A stretch of DNA of 42,251 bases from Erwinia sp. S63 (GCF_016625195.1 NZ_JACVUP010000028.1:1-42251), one strand, 5' to 3'; positions 26,318 through 35,671 are shown, counted from the stretch's first letter. Notes: generated by a model from the letters alone, not told the origin. Numbers and translations are program-made.

Positions 26318-26346
26318 ACTTTACCAACCACGCGAAGCCGCTACAA
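26318..26346 (-). promoter_or_regulatory. Candidate mreB promoter
   Basis: On the minus strand TTGTAG (26346-26341) and TAAAGT (26323-26318) are 17 bp apart, about 48 bp before the mreB ATG. E. coli mreB has several promoters in this gap; others may lie further upstream (26350-26540), where I see AT-rich sequence but no clear second pair. Confidence 0.5.
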
Positions 26347-26543
26347 GGCGCAAAAACGTTCTGCTTCGGTGAAAAAATACGCTGAATAATTTTTTGGGCC
26401 GATTCGCTTATCCCTGGCCACCGTTAAATAGCGCTAAGCCGCCCTATTAAACGTAAATTCACCCTCAATCATCGGGTAAATTTCGACATAAAATCTAACA
26501 TTTCCAGCCATCATAAGCGCGGACGTTATCCGCTAAAGGGCAG

Positions 26544-26580
26544 AAAAAGGCCCCTCAGCGTCACTTTACAGGCTGAAGGC
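26544..26580 (-). terminator. Rho-independent terminator of csrD
   Basis: Directly after the csrD stop, GCCTTCAGC pairs with GCTGAGGGGC (one wobble) across a 12-nt loop and is followed by CTTTTT. Confidence 0.75.
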
Positions 26581-28527
26581 CTAAATTCGATAACGTTGTG
26601 AATGCTTTTTCACGTTACTGTTCACCGGCAGTGATGGGGCAAAGAAATCGCCCTGCCCGCCTGCCACACCCAAATTCGCCAGCGTTTGCCACTCCGCGCG
26701 CGTACGCACGCCAGCCGCAAAAACTTGTGTCGAAGTGGATTTGCACACTTCCAGTAAACTTTGCACAAATAACTGGTTTTCAGTACGGCGTTCAATATTG
26801 CGCACCAGGCCCGGATCAAGCTTGATCAATTCGATCGGGAACTGCTTGATATAAGCACTGCTCACCACGGTCATTCCCGCCTGATCAACCGCAACGCGGC
26901 AACCAAACGCGGTCAACATCTGGAAAACCGGCACTAAGCGATTGATGTGTTGACAAACATCCGCCTCAGCAAGTTCAAATAAAAAACGTTTTCTTTGCGA
27001 TTTCGTACATTGCAGTAAAAGCTTTTGCAGCCAGCGCTGGAATGGGCGCTGCAATAATGAGTCGATATTCACGGGTAATGCCAGCGTTTCATCAGGCCAC
27101 ACTTCAGAGAGTGCCGCGATTCGCATCACCAGTTGACGATCCCAGCTGTCGGTCAAACCTAGTTGCAGCACCAGTGGCATAAACTCGGCCGACACCACTT
27201 CTTTATCACCATCGAACACGCGAGCCAGCATTTCACGGTGGTGCACCTTGCCATCAAGCAACACGGCCGGTTTCTGATACAGACGTGGGCCACCACGATT
27301 CAGGGTGTTTTCCAGCAGCGTTCGCCAGCGCACACTGCCACGTCCCATGTCTAAGGTATTGCCCTCACCGACTGACCAACTGTTACCGCCCTGCAAGGCC
27401 GCTCGACGCGTTGCCATCTCAACATTTTCCATCACCTGCGGCACGCTTTCCCCGCTGCGCCACGCGCTGATGCCAATGTGGATTAAATCATCGCGATCAA
27501 CCATACGCATCGGCGGCAATGAGTCGACCGCGTTGATCAACTGGTCGGCGATACTGTTGGCCTCTTTGAGCGTGCGATGCGGCAATAACACGGCAAAATC
27601 GCTGCGGAAGTAGCGCGCCAGCAATGCGCCTGGATAGCGCAGAACAAAAGTCGACAGCATGTTGATCAGGTCAAACAGGTACTCATCCACCAGCGTTTGA
27701 CCCAGGGTTTCATGCAGCGTGTCGAGATCGGGTAGTCGCACCATCATCACCACGCCATGCGTGCCCACATCTTCTTGATCTTCCAGCAGCGTGGCCAGTT
27801 GGTTATCGAAGAACAGGCGGTTATTCAGGCCGGTGCGTGAATCCTGTGCGGCAAAGGTGCGGATAAGCGTATCAATGCGTAAACGCTGCTCGCCCGCTTC
27901 CTGCAGATCGTTAAGTAAGGCATCAATGGCGCGACTGGCTTTTGGCGGCCACTCGGCATAATGACCAACGTAGGGCACGCGCTCACCGGCCAGAATGCGC
28001 TCGGAGCGTGCTTCTAAACGTTCCATGTGCTGCCAGCGACGATTGATCCAGCGATGCGTCATCACCAGTAAAGCCGACATAATCGCCACCACGCTGAACA
28101 GTACAATCAGCGTATAGGCGCCGGTAAAGGAGCGGAACCAGGTTTTCGCGGGATCGAGCACCACCACGCGCAGCTCAAGGCCGGGAGAGTGCACCAACGG
28201 GAGGTCGAACTGAATAAAGCGATTCGGCTCATCTTCCAGCATGGGATTCTCATGCCGGGCAAGCTGGAAAACCACGGTGTTGCCGTTATGCATTTCAATC
28301 TGTTCGGCGTTGATCACTGGCATGATCCGCGTCAACCACTGCGTCAAATCTTTTGGCGATTGCGTTGCCAGCGCTTTATCGACTTCAGTCGCTAGCGTAT
28401 TCACCCGGGTTTCCACGCGCTGTTGCGATAGCCAGATAAAACTAAAAGCGCAGCCGACCAGCATCAATAACATTGCCAGTAAGCTTAATAATGTAATAAA
28501 CGCAGAAAACTTAGTTGTTAATCGCAT
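26581..28527 (-). CDS. csrD: RNase E specificity factor CsrD
   Basis: A 648-residue membrane protein (E. coli 646) that promotes RNase E cleavage of CsrB and CsrC, and so raises CsrA activity. Order: transmembrane helix (about 5-30), periplasmic region, second helix (about 135-155), HAMP-like linker, degenerate GGDEF (about 225-380, RSDFA in place of the active motif) and degenerate EAL (about 400-640, HREML in place of EAL, ELAEADV later). Both lack the residues for c-di-GMP turnover, as in E. coli. I chose ATG 28527 since MRLTTKFSAF is the E. coli start; the frame opens 13 codons earlier. Confidence 0.95.
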   Translation of the reverse strand: MRLTTKFSAFITLLSLLAMLLMLVGCAFSFIWLSQQRVETRVNTLATEVDKALATQSPKDLTQWLTRIMPVINAEQIEMHNGNTVVFQLARHENPMLEDEPNRFIQFDLPLVHSPGLELRVVVLDPAKTWFRSFTGAYTLIVLFSVVAIMSALLVMTHRWINRRWQHMERLEARSERILAGERVPYVGHYAEWPPKASRAIDALLNDLQEAGEQRLRIDTLIRTFAAQDSRTGLNNRLFFDNQLATLLEDQEDVGTHGVVMMVRLPDLDTLHETLGQTLVDEYLFDLINMLSTFVLRYPGALLARYFRSDFAVLLPHRTLKEANSIADQLINAVDSLPPMRMVDRDDLIHIGISAWRSGESVPQVMENVEMATRRAALQGGNSWSVGEGNTLDMGRGSVRWRTLLENTLNRGGPRLYQKPAVLLDGKVHHREMLARVFDGDKEVVSAEFMPLVLQLGLTDSWDRQLVMRIAALSEVWPDETLALPVNIDSLLQRPFQRWLQKLLLQCTKSQRKRFLFELAEADVCQHINRLVPVFQMLTAFGCRVAVDQAGMTVVSSAYIKQFPIELIKLDPGLVRNIERRTENQLFVQSLLEVCKSTSTQVFAAGVRTRAEWQTLANLGVAGGQGDFFAPSLPVNSNVKKHSQRYRI

Positions 28528-28854
28528 CCCTGTGCCTGTATCACTGCGGTTCTGAACGGTCGCCATCCGACGGCGCCAACCTGCTCACTGGCGCAAACCT
28601 GAGCAAAATAGCACAAAACATTGTCTGAATCAGCGCCAGACGCGCATCAAATTACGCGGTGCGCCATGCTAATTGGCCCTGCGGCGCGAGTATAGCCGCA
28701 AAGTGTGATGGCTTGCGTTTCGCACGGGCTTTTTCGTCCTATTCTCAACAGAACGCGCTCGCCAGGAAATTTCATATTTTTCCGGGCAAAGTGGCGTGTC
28801 CAGCGCAAGTTGATCATGCTGAGTACAACACCACCTTTTTCGCCGGAGAATCCC
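28528..28854. other. csrD-msrP divergent intergenic region
   Basis: This 327-bp space separates csrD (minus) from msrP (plus). An open frame reads through into msrP from 28705, but the conserved MsrP start is at 28855. I see no well-formed promoter pair, only single -10-like hexamers such as TATTCT. E. coli has acuI (yhdH) near here; no remnant of it is visible. Confidence 0.5.
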
Positions 28855-29859
28855 ATGAAGCTGAAGCAATACCTTACCGAATCCGACGTGACGCCAGAGA
28901 GCATCTTTAACATGCGCCGCCGTCAGGTGCTGAAAGCGCTGGGATTAGGCGCCGCTGCGGCGAGTTTACCCGGCGTGGCGCAGGCGGATGTGCTGAGCTG
29001 GTTCAAAGGCAATGACCGCCCACCCGCCCCTGCAGGACGCGATCTGCAATTTACCAAACCCGCGCAATATCAGGCCGATCTGCCTATGACGCCGTTTGAC
29101 AAGGTCTCCGGCTATAACAACTTTTATGAGTTTGGTCTGGATAAGGCCGATCCTGCTGCCAACGCCGGTACGCTGAAAACTGAACCCTGGCAGTTGCGCA
29201 TTGAAGGTGAGGTGGCGAAACCGATCACGCTGGATATGGACGACATCTTCAAACATTTTGCCATGGAACAACGTATTTATCGCATGCGCTGCGTCGAGGC
29301 GTGGTCGATGGTGATCCCGTGGGTGGGCTTTGAGCTGAACAAATTACTTAAACTGGCTGAACCCACCAGCAATGCCCGCTTTGTTGCTTTTCAGACGTTA
29401 TATGCACCGGACCAGATGCCCGGGCAGAAAGATCGCTTTATCGGCGGAGGGCTGGATTATCCGTATGTGGAAGGACTACGTCTTGATGAAGCGATGCACC
29501 CTCTCACGCTATTAAGCACCGGCGTGTACGGCAAAGCGCTGCCGCCACAGAATGGCGCCCCGATTCGTTTGACGGTGCCATGGAAATACGGTTTCAAGGG
29601 CATCAAGTCCATCGTGAAGATCACACTGACGCGCGATCAGCCTCCGACAACCTGGAACCAAATCGCCAATAACGAATATGGTTTTTATGCCAACGTGAAC
29701 CCCCATGTGAATCACCCGCGCTGGTCCCAGGCCACCGAACGTTTTATTGGTTCCGGCGGTATTCTGAATGTCGAACGCCAGCCAACCCTGCTGTTTAACG
29801 GCTACGCTAAAGAGGTGGCATCACTGTATCGCGGGCTCGATTTACGGGAGAACTATTGA
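28855..29859 (+). CDS. msrP: Periplasmic methionine sulfoxide reductase, molybdenum subunit MsrP
   Basis: A 334-residue molybdopterin enzyme with the E. coli length that repairs oxidised methionines, both R and S forms, in periplasmic proteins. It carries a twin-arginine signal: RRRQVLKALG (21-30), hydrophobic stretch, cleavage after VAQA near 44. The Mo-coordinating Cys is Cys146 in YRMRCVEAWSM. CGGAGAA precedes the ATG. It receives electrons from MsrQ, encoded directly after. E. coli has this pair (yedYZ) elsewhere, under CusSR/HprSR control; here it sits before aroQ. Confidence 0.96.
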   Translation: MKLKQYLTESDVTPESIFNMRRRQVLKALGLGAAAASLPGVAQADVLSWFKGNDRPPAPAGRDLQFTKPAQYQADLPMTPFDKVSGYNNFYEFGLDKADPAANAGTLKTEPWQLRIEGEVAKPITLDMDDIFKHFAMEQRIYRMRCVEAWSMVIPWVGFELNKLLKLAEPTSNARFVAFQTLYAPDQMPGQKDRFIGGGLDYPYVEGLRLDEAMHPLTLLSTGVYGKALPPQNGAPIRLTVPWKYGFKGIKSIVKITLTRDQPPTTWNQIANNEYGFYANVNPHVNHPRWSQATERFIGSGGILNVERQPTLLFNGYAKEVASLYRGLDLRENY

Positions 29860-30462
29860 GTGAGACTGACGTTACGCCATATCACCTTGTTAAAAGTGGT
29901 GCTGCATCTCGCGGCTTTCCTGCCGTTTGTGTATCTGTTTATGGCTGCCAGCCAGGGTTGGCTGAGTGCCGATCCGGCGAAAGATATCCAGCATTTTACC
30001 GGCAGAATGGCGTTAAAGTTGCTTTTGGCGACGTTGCTGGTGAGCCCACTCACGCGTTACCTGAAACAGCCACTTCTGATTCGCACCCGCCGCCTGCTCG
30101 GCGTGTGGTGTTTTGCCTGGGCATGTTTGCATTTGACCAGCTATTACCTGCTGGAGTTGGGTTATAACCACCTGCAACTGCTTGGGAGTGAGATCGTTTC
30201 ACGTCCTTATCTGTTACTGGGTATGATCTGCTGGTTGGTGCTGTTTGCCCTGGCGATCACCTCATTTCAACGTGCCCAACGTAAGCTTGGCCGTCGCTGG
30301 CAAACCCTCCACAACGGTATCTATCTGGTCGCGATCCTCGCGCCTATCCACTATCTTTGGTCAGTAAAGGTGTTCTCTCCACAACCCTGGATTTATGCGC
30401 TGCTGGCTTTAGTGCTGTTAGGCTGGCGTTACAATAAGTTGCGTAAACTTCTGCATCGATAA
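29860..30462 (+). CDS. msrQ: Heme-binding membrane subunit MsrQ
   Basis: A 200-residue ferric-reductase-like protein with about six helices, heme-binding, and electron donor to MsrP from the quinone pool or flavin. Conserved His residues lie in KDIQHFTGR, WACLHLTSYYL and LHNGIYLVAILAPIHYLWS. The start is GTG at 29860, directly after the msrP stop (no gap), with GGGAG upstream inside msrP; MRLTLRHITLLKVVLHL matches E. coli MRLTAKQVTWLKVCLHL. It is about 11 residues shorter at the C-terminus than E. coli MsrQ. Confidence 0.95.
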   Translation: MRLTLRHITLLKVVLHLAAFLPFVYLFMAASQGWLSADPAKDIQHFTGRMALKLLLATLLVSPLTRYLKQPLLIRTRRLLGVWCFAWACLHLTSYYLLELGYNHLQLLGSEIVSRPYLLLGMICWLVLFALAITSFQRAQRKLGRRWQTLHNGIYLVAILAPIHYLWSVKVFSPQPWIYALLALVLLGWRYNKLRKLLHR

Positions 30463-30553
30463 TCCCCGCATGGTTGTTTTCCTGCTGTGAGATCTGATAA
30501 AAGGTGTGGCCTTCGGGCCGCATCCGATCAACTTCGCAGATAAGACCAGTATT

Positions 30554-30584
30554 TTGCTGCGAATTGCGACGAAACGGATATAAT
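30554..30584 (+). promoter_or_regulatory. Candidate aroQ-accBC promoter
   Basis: A perfect TATAAT is at 30579-30584. The best -35 is TTGCTG (30554-30559), with a long 19-bp spacer. The predicted start leaves a leader of about 100 nt before aroQ. Confidence 0.45.
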
Positions 30585-30694
30585 GCCCGGCTTTATTGCA
30601 AGCGAAGTCGTCTTTTTCACTCTCAGGAGTGACAAACGGCAGTTGTCGCGGTATTTTACGCGATGCCTTACTGATTGCAGGAGATAGCAGCAAG

Positions 30695-31147
30695 ATGGCG
30701 CACGAATTTCACATACTGCTTTTAAACGGCCCCAACCTGAATTTGTTGGGAACGCGCGAGCCTGATAAGTATGGTCACACCACGTTGGCAGAAATTGTCA
30801 GCGATTTGACCCAGCAGGCCGATCAGCACCATGTGAAATTGAGTCATTTGCAATCGAATGCAGAGTTTCAGTTGATCGATCGCATCCACGAAGCCCGAGG
30901 CAATGTGGATTACATCATCATCAACCCGGCTGCATTCACGCATACCAGCGTTGCACTGCGTGATGCCCTGTTGGCGGTTAGCATCCCTTTTATTGAGGTG
31001 CATCTCTCGAACGTGCATGCACGCGAGCCGTTCCGACATCACTCCTATCTTTCTGATGTATCTGCCGGCGTCATTTGTGGACTGGGCGCTGATGGATACT
31101 CATGGGCTTTACAAACGGCAGTAAAACGCCTGTCACATTCCAATTAA
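30695..31147 (+). CDS. aroQ: 3-dehydroquinate dehydratase, type II
   Basis: A 150-residue type II dehydroquinase (third step of the shikimate pathway). Motifs: LLLNGPNLNLLGTREPDKYG with the catalytic Tyr in its flexible lid, QSNAEFQLIDRIHEA, INPAAFTHTSVALRDAL and EVHLSNVHARE with the catalytic His. ATG 30695 has AGGAGA 10 nt upstream; the frame is open from 30596 but the extension is not part of the fold. The E. coli enzyme in the shikimate pathway is the unrelated type I AroD; the type II gene next to accB is common in other Enterobacterales. 21 nt separate it from accB. Confidence 0.95.
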   Translation: MAHEFHILLLNGPNLNLLGTREPDKYGHTTLAEIVSDLTQQADQHHVKLSHLQSNAEFQLIDRIHEARGNVDYIIINPAAFTHTSVALRDALLAVSIPFIEVHLSNVHAREPFRHHSYLSDVSAGVICGLGADGYSWALQTAVKRLSHSN

Positions 31148-31168
31148 ACAGAGTACGGAACCACACTC

Positions 31169-31636
31169 ATGGATATTCGTAAAATTAAGAAACTGATCGA
31201 ACTGGTTGAAGAGTCCGGCATCTCCGAGCTGGAAATCTCTGAAGGCGAAGAGTCAGTTCGTATCAGCCGTTCACCTGCTAATGCCGGCTACCCGATGATG
31301 CAACAGGCTTACGCTGCGCCAATGATGCAGCAGCCTGCGCTGGCGACCGCCGTTGCGCCGGTAGCCGCTGCGCCAGCAGAAGCGGCTAAGCCAGAAATCA
31401 CTGGCCACATCGTGCGTTCTCCGATGGTCGGAACTTTCTATCGCACGCCGAGCCCGGACGCGAAAGCCTTTATCGAAGTCGGCCAGAAAGTGAATGCCGG
31501 CGACACCCTGTGCATCGTTGAAGCGATGAAAATGATGAACCAGATCGAAGCCGATAAATCCGGCGTTGTGAAGGCGATCCTGGTGGAAAGCGGCCAACCG
31601 GTTGAATTTGACGAGCCGCTGGTCGTCATCGAATAA
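31169..31636 (+). CDS. accB: Biotin carboxyl carrier protein of acetyl-CoA carboxylase
   Basis: A 155-residue carrier. The N-terminal dimer/AccC-binding part (1-35) is followed by an Ala/Pro/Met-rich linker (about 36-75) and the biotinyl domain (about 78-155) with the biotinylated Lys121 in EAMKMMN. The thumb loop SPMVGTFYRTPSPDAK, characteristic of AccB, is present. It carries carboxyl from AccC to AccAD in malonyl-CoA synthesis. It lies 11 nt before accC. Confidence 0.98.
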   Translation: MDIRKIKKLIELVEESGISELEISEGEESVRISRSPANAGYPMMQQAYAAPMMQQPALATAVAPVAAAPAEAAKPEITGHIVRSPMVGTFYRTPSPDAKAFIEVGQKVNAGDTLCIVEAMKMMNQIEADKSGVVKAILVESGQPVEFDEPLVVIE

Positions 31637-31647
31637 CGAGGCGAAGC

Positions 31648-32997
31648 ATGCTGGATAAAATTGTCATTGCTAACCGCGGTGAGATCGCTCTGCGAATTCT
31701 CCGCGCGTGTAAAGAATTAGGCATCAAGACCGTTGCGGTTCACTCCACTGCGGACCGCGACCTGAAGCACGTGCTGCTGGCGGACGAAACCGTCTGTATC
31801 GGCCCGGCGCAGTCGGTCAAAAGCTACCTGAACATCCCGGCCCTGATCTCTGCCGCCGAAATTACCGGCGCCGTGGCGATCCATCCGGGCTACGGCTTCC
31901 TCTCCGAGAACGCCGATTTTGCCGAGCAGGTTGAGCGCTCTGGTTTTATCTTCATCGGCCCGAAAGCCGACACCATCCGCCTGATGGGCGACAAAGTGTC
32001 TGCGATCACCGCCATGAAGAAAACCGGCGTACCGACCGTGCCAGGTTCTGATGGCTCGCTGACCGAAGACATGGATAAAAACCGTGCCATCGCTAAGCGC
32101 ATCGGTTATCCGGTGATCATCAAAGCTTCCGGCGGCGGCGGCGGTCGTGGTATGCGCGTAGTGCGCAACGAAAAAGATCTGGAACAATCCATCGGCATGA
32201 CGAAAGCGGAAGCCAAAGCGGCTTTCAACAACGACATGGTCTACATGGAGAAATTCCTCGAGAACCCGCGTCACATCGAGATTCAGGTGATGGCCGACGG
32301 CCAGGGCAACGCCATCTATCTGGCGGAACGTGACTGCTCGATGCAGCGTCGTCACCAGAAAGTGGTTGAAGAAGCGCCAGCACCGGGCATCACGCCGGAA
32401 CTGCGTCGCTTTATCGGCGAGCGCTGCGCGAAAGCCTGTATCGATATCGGCTACCGCGGTGCGGGTACTTTCGAGTTCCTGTACGAAAACGGTGAGTTCT
32501 ACTTCATCGAGATGAACACCCGTATTCAGGTGGAGCATCCGGTGACCGAGATGATCACCGGCGTGGATCTGATCAAAGAGCAGCTGCGTATTGCTGCCGG
32601 TCAGCCGCTGTCGATCAAACAGGAAGACGTGATTGTTCGCGGTCATGCGGTAGAGTGCCGTATCAACGCCGAAGATCCGAACACCTTCCTGCCGAGCCCG
32701 GGCAAGATCACCCGTTTCCACGCGCCAGGCGGTTTTGGCGTGCGCTGGGAATCGCACATCTATGCCGGTTACAGCGTGCCGCCGTACTACGATTCCATGA
32801 TCGGCAAGCTGATCACCTACGGTGACACCCGTGAAGTGGCGATCGCGCGCATGAAAAATGCGCTGGCGGAACTGATCATCGACGGCATCAAGACCAACGT
32901 CGAGCTGCAGATGAAAATCATGTCCGACGAACATTTCCAGCAGGGTGGCACCAACATCCACTATCTGGAGAAAAAACTCGGCCTGCACGAGAAGTAA
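31648..32997 (+). CDS. accC: Biotin carboxylase
   Basis: A 449-residue ATP-grasp enzyme that carboxylates biotin on AccB using ATP and bicarbonate. N-terminal preATP-grasp IANRGEIALRILRAC, glycine-rich lid KASGGGGGRGMR (about 159-170), ATP/Mg residues in FIEMNTRIQVEHPVTE (with Glu288 and Arg292 region), and the C-terminal domain are all complete. GAGGCGAAGC precedes the ATG. It is the last gene of aroQ-accB-accC and has a strong terminator. Confidence 0.98.
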   Translation: MLDKIVIANRGEIALRILRACKELGIKTVAVHSTADRDLKHVLLADETVCIGPAQSVKSYLNIPALISAAEITGAVAIHPGYGFLSENADFAEQVERSGFIFIGPKADTIRLMGDKVSAITAMKKTGVPTVPGSDGSLTEDMDKNRAIAKRIGYPVIIKASGGGGGRGMRVVRNEKDLEQSIGMTKAEAKAAFNNDMVYMEKFLENPRHIEIQVMADGQGNAIYLAERDCSMQRRHQKVVEEAPAPGITPELRRFIGERCAKACIDIGYRGAGTFEFLYENGEFYFIEMNTRIQVEHPVTEMITGVDLIKEQLRIAAGQPLSIKQEDVIVRGHAVECRINAEDPNTFLPSPGKITRFHAPGGFGVRWESHIYAGYSVPPYYDSMIGKLITYGDTREVAIARMKNALAELIIDGIKTNVELQMKIMSDEHFQQGGTNIHYLEKKLGLHEK

Positions 32998-33015
32998 TCG
33001 CAGCGCAGAGCAAAC

Positions 33016-33040
33016 AAAGGCCGGTTAATCCGGCCTTTTT
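33016..33040 (+). terminator. Rho-independent terminator of accBC
   Basis: AAAGGCCGG-TTAAT-CCGGCCTTT forms a 9-bp stem that runs into a T tract, 18 nt after the accC stop. Confidence 0.9.
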
Positions 33041-33067
33041 CATTTTTGTTGCCTTTGAGGTTGCATA

Positions 33068-33310
33068 ATGGATTGGCGTTTTTTGCAAGCGAACAAAGAG
33101 GCGCGCTGGGCATTTTATCTGACGCTGGCCTATCTCGCCGTATGGGGACTCTCCGCCTGGTTAGGGGGAGATGAAATCGGTATTTTGGGTCTGCCCCGCT
33201 GGTTCGAACTTTCCTGCGTATTTGCCCCACTGCTATTTATTGTGTTGTGCTGGCTGATGGTGCGCATCCTGTTCCGTGATATGTCACTGGAGGACAATGA
33301 TGGACTCTGA
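33068..33310 (+). CDS. yhdT: Small inner-membrane protein YhdT
   Basis: An 80-residue DUF997 protein with two hydrophobic helices (about 12-32 and 50-70), the E. coli length. TTGAGG lies just upstream of the ATG. Its 3' end overlaps panF by 11 bp, so the two are co-transcribed and probably coupled. Function is unknown; the constant pairing with panF suggests a helper role, which is inference. Confidence 0.92.
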   Translation: MDWRFLQANKEARWAFYLTLAYLAVWGLSAWLGGDEIGILGLPRWFELSCVFAPLLFIVLCWLMVRILFRDMSLEDNDGL

Positions 33311-34745
33311 GATCATTCTTCCGCTGCTGGCCTATCTGGTACTTATTGCAGCACTGTCTGTATTTGCCATGCGTAAACAACGCCAGGGTAATTTCCTGAG
33401 CGAATACTTCCTTGGAAATCGCTCGATGGGCGGTTTTGTCCTCGCGATGACCATCACTGCGACCTATATCAGCGCCAGTTCGTTTATTGGCGGCCCCGGT
33501 GCGGCCTACAAATACGGTCTGGGCTGGGTATTGCTGGCGATGATTCAGGTTCCTGCCGTTTGGCTGTCGCTTGGCGTATTAGGGAAAAAGTTCGCCATTC
33601 TGGCGCGCCGCTACAATGCGGTGACACTGAATGACATGCTGTATGGCCGCTATGGCAGCACACTGCTGATTTGGCTCTCCAGTATTAGCTTATTGGTGGC
33701 TTTCATTGGCGCAATGACCGTGCAGTTTATCGGTGGCGCGCGTCTGCTGGAAACGGCAGCGGGTATTCCCTACGATACCGGCCTGCTGATTTTCGGCGGC
33801 ACAATTGCACTTTATACGGCCTTTGGCGGCTTCCGTGCCAGCGTGCTCAATGACGCGATGCAGGGCCTGGTGATGCTCATCGGCACCTTCTTGCTGCTGT
33901 TCGCGGTGATTCATCAGGCAGGCGGACTGGAAACGGCCGTCACCAAGCTGCGCACCATTGATCCGCAGCTGGTCTCACCGGAAGGCGTGGGCAATGTCAT
34001 CAATCCGACCTTCCTCAGCTCTTTTGCCGTGCTGGTGTGTTTTGGTGTGATTGGCCTGCCGCACACAGCGGTGCGCTGTATTTCCTATAAAGACAGCAAA
34101 GCGATGCACCGTGGCATTGTACTGGGGACGATTGTGGTGGTGATCCTGATGCTGGGTATGCATCTGGCAGGTGCATTAGGCCGTGCGATCATCCCGGATC
34201 TTACCGTTCCGGATCGCGTGATCCCGACACTGATGATCACCGTACTGCCCCCCATGGCTGCTGGCATTTTTCTTGCGGCACCGATGGCAGCGATCATGTC
34301 GACGATTAACGCGCAGCTGCTGCAATCCTCCGCTACGCTGATCAAAGATCTCTATCTGCGTATTGCGCCGCAGCACAGCGAGAATGAAGCGCGTTTGCGT
34401 ATGCTATCGGGCACCATCACCTTTGTGCTGGGTCTGCTGCTGCTGCTGGCGGCATGGAATCCACCGGATATGATTATTTGGCTCAACTTGCTGGCGTTTG
34501 GTGGACTGGAAGCGGTGTTTTTGTGGCCGTTGGTGCTGGGCTTGTATTGGGAGCGCGCCAATTCCACCGGTGCCATCAGTGGCATGATTGTGGGCGCAGC
34601 ATGTTATACCCTGCTCGCCAGCCTGAATATCGAACTATGGGGCTTCCACCCTATCGTTCCGTCATTGACCTTAAGCCTGCTGGCCTTTGTGGTGGGCAAC
34701 TTGTTTGGCAGCACGCCTGATGCGCGTCGCGCTGCAGTGAAATAA
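33300..34745 (+). CDS. panF: Sodium/pantothenate symporter PanF
   Basis: A 481-residue sodium:solute symporter (SSS family, about 13 helices) that imports pantothenate, the CoA precursor. The family region FGGFRASVLNDAMQGLVMLIG and the stretch AAPMAAIMSTINAQLLQSSAT are present. Of two tandem ATGs I chose 33300: GGAGG is 6 nt before it but only 3 nt before 33297, and MDSEIILPLLAYL aligns with E. coli MQLEVILPLVAYL. It starts inside the last codons of yhdT and is 11 nt from prmA. Confidence 0.97.
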   Translation: MDSEIILPLLAYLVLIAALSVFAMRKQRQGNFLSEYFLGNRSMGGFVLAMTITATYISASSFIGGPGAAYKYGLGWVLLAMIQVPAVWLSLGVLGKKFAILARRYNAVTLNDMLYGRYGSTLLIWLSSISLLVAFIGAMTVQFIGGARLLETAAGIPYDTGLLIFGGTIALYTAFGGFRASVLNDAMQGLVMLIGTFLLLFAVIHQAGGLETAVTKLRTIDPQLVSPEGVGNVINPTFLSSFAVLVCFGVIGLPHTAVRCISYKDSKAMHRGIVLGTIVVVILMLGMHLAGALGRAIIPDLTVPDRVIPTLMITVLPPMAAGIFLAAPMAAIMSTINAQLLQSSATLIKDLYLRIAPQHSENEARLRMLSGTITFVLGLLLLLAAWNPPDMIIWLNLLAFGGLEAVFLWPLVLGLYWERANSTGAISGMIVGAACYTLLASLNIELWGFHPIVPSLTLSLLAFVVGNLFGSTPDARRAAVK

Positions 34746-34756
34746 AGAGAGACGTT

Positions 34757-35638
34757 ATGCCCTGGATTCAAATCAAAATTAACAGTACTGGTGAAAATGC
34801 CGAGCCACTTAGCGATGCACTGATCGATGTCGGTGCCGTGTCAGTAACGTTTCAGGATACGCACGACAACCCAGTTTATGAACCGCTGCCGGGCGAAACC
34901 CGTTTATGGGGCGACACCGATGTGATTGGTCTGTTTGATGCCGAAACCGAGATGGACGATGTGGTGGCCGAGTTGAGCCAGCATCCTCTTCTGGGATCCA
35001 ATTTCCACCATAAGATCGAGCAGATCGAAGATAAAGACTGGGAACGTGAATGGATGGATAACTTCCACCCAATGCGTTTTGGTGAGCGTCTGTGGATCTG
35101 TCCGAGCTGGCGCGATGTGCCCGATTCGAATGCCGTCAACGTGATGCTGGATCCTGGACTGGCGTTTGGCACCGGCACCCATCCAACCACATCGTTGTGC
35201 CTGACCTGGCTCGACGGCCTCGATCTGCAAGGCAAAACCGTGATCGATTTTGGCTGTGGTTCCGGCATTCTCGCGATTGCCGCCCTGAAACTGGGCGCGG
35301 CACAGGCCATCGGTATCGATATCGATCCACAAGCGATTCAGGCCAGCCGTGACAATGCCGAGCGCAATGGCGTTTCTGACCGTTTGTCACTCTATCTGCC
35401 GCATCAGCAGCCGGAAAACCTGCAAGCTGATGTGGTTGTCGCCAACATTCTCGCAGGCCCGCTGCGTGAACTGGCACCGCTGATTAGCGTATTGCCAAAA
35501 GCGGGTGGGCATCTGGGATTGTCAGGCGTTCTGGCCAGCCAGGCTGAAGGTGTCTGTGAAGCTTACGTTGAGCGTTTCACGCTCGATCCGGTGGCTGAAA
35601 AAGAGGAGTGGTGCCGCATCACCGGCGTGCGCCGCTGA
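34757..35638 (+). CDS. prmA: Ribosomal protein L11 methyltransferase
   Basis: A 293-residue SAM-dependent enzyme with the E. coli length that trimethylates L11 at several sites. The N-terminal L11-binding domain (about 1-65) joins through a linker to the Rossmann methyltransferase with VIDFGCGSGILAIAALKLGA (about 162-181) and VVANILAGPL, the substitute for NPPY. AGAGACGTT precedes the ATG. It follows panF closely, as in E. coli. Confidence 0.97.
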   Translation: MPWIQIKINSTGENAEPLSDALIDVGAVSVTFQDTHDNPVYEPLPGETRLWGDTDVIGLFDAETEMDDVVAELSQHPLLGSNFHHKIEQIEDKDWEREWMDNFHPMRFGERLWICPSWRDVPDSNAVNVMLDPGLAFGTGTHPTTSLCLTWLDGLDLQGKTVIDFGCGSGILAIAALKLGAAQAIGIDIDPQAIQASRDNAERNGVSDRLSLYLPHQQPENLQADVVVANILAGPLRELAPLISVLPKAGGHLGLSGVLASQAEGVCEAYVERFTLDPVAEKEEWCRITGVRR

Positions 35639-35646
35639 GTTTGATC

Positions 35647-35671
35647 ACCGGCTGGCTTCGCTGGCCGGTTT
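35647..35671 (+). terminator. Possible weak terminator of panF-prmA
   Basis: ACCGGCTGG and CTGGCCGGT pair over 9 bp (two G-U wobbles) around CTTCG, followed by only TTT. It lies 9 nt after the prmA stop. Confidence 0.4.

Noticed and set aside
26581..28527. CsrD as an active diguanylate cyclase or phosphodiesterase
   Set aside because: Both the GGDEF and EAL signature motifs are replaced (RSDFA and HREML), as in the non-catalytic E. coli CsrD.
31717..32988. Long antisense open frame (423 codons) on the minus strand opposite accC
   Set aside because: It is exactly opposite a complete biotin carboxylase gene. High GC at third positions removes stop codons on the complement. Its translation is rich in His, Asp and Arg without a recognisable domain, and it has no separate promoter.
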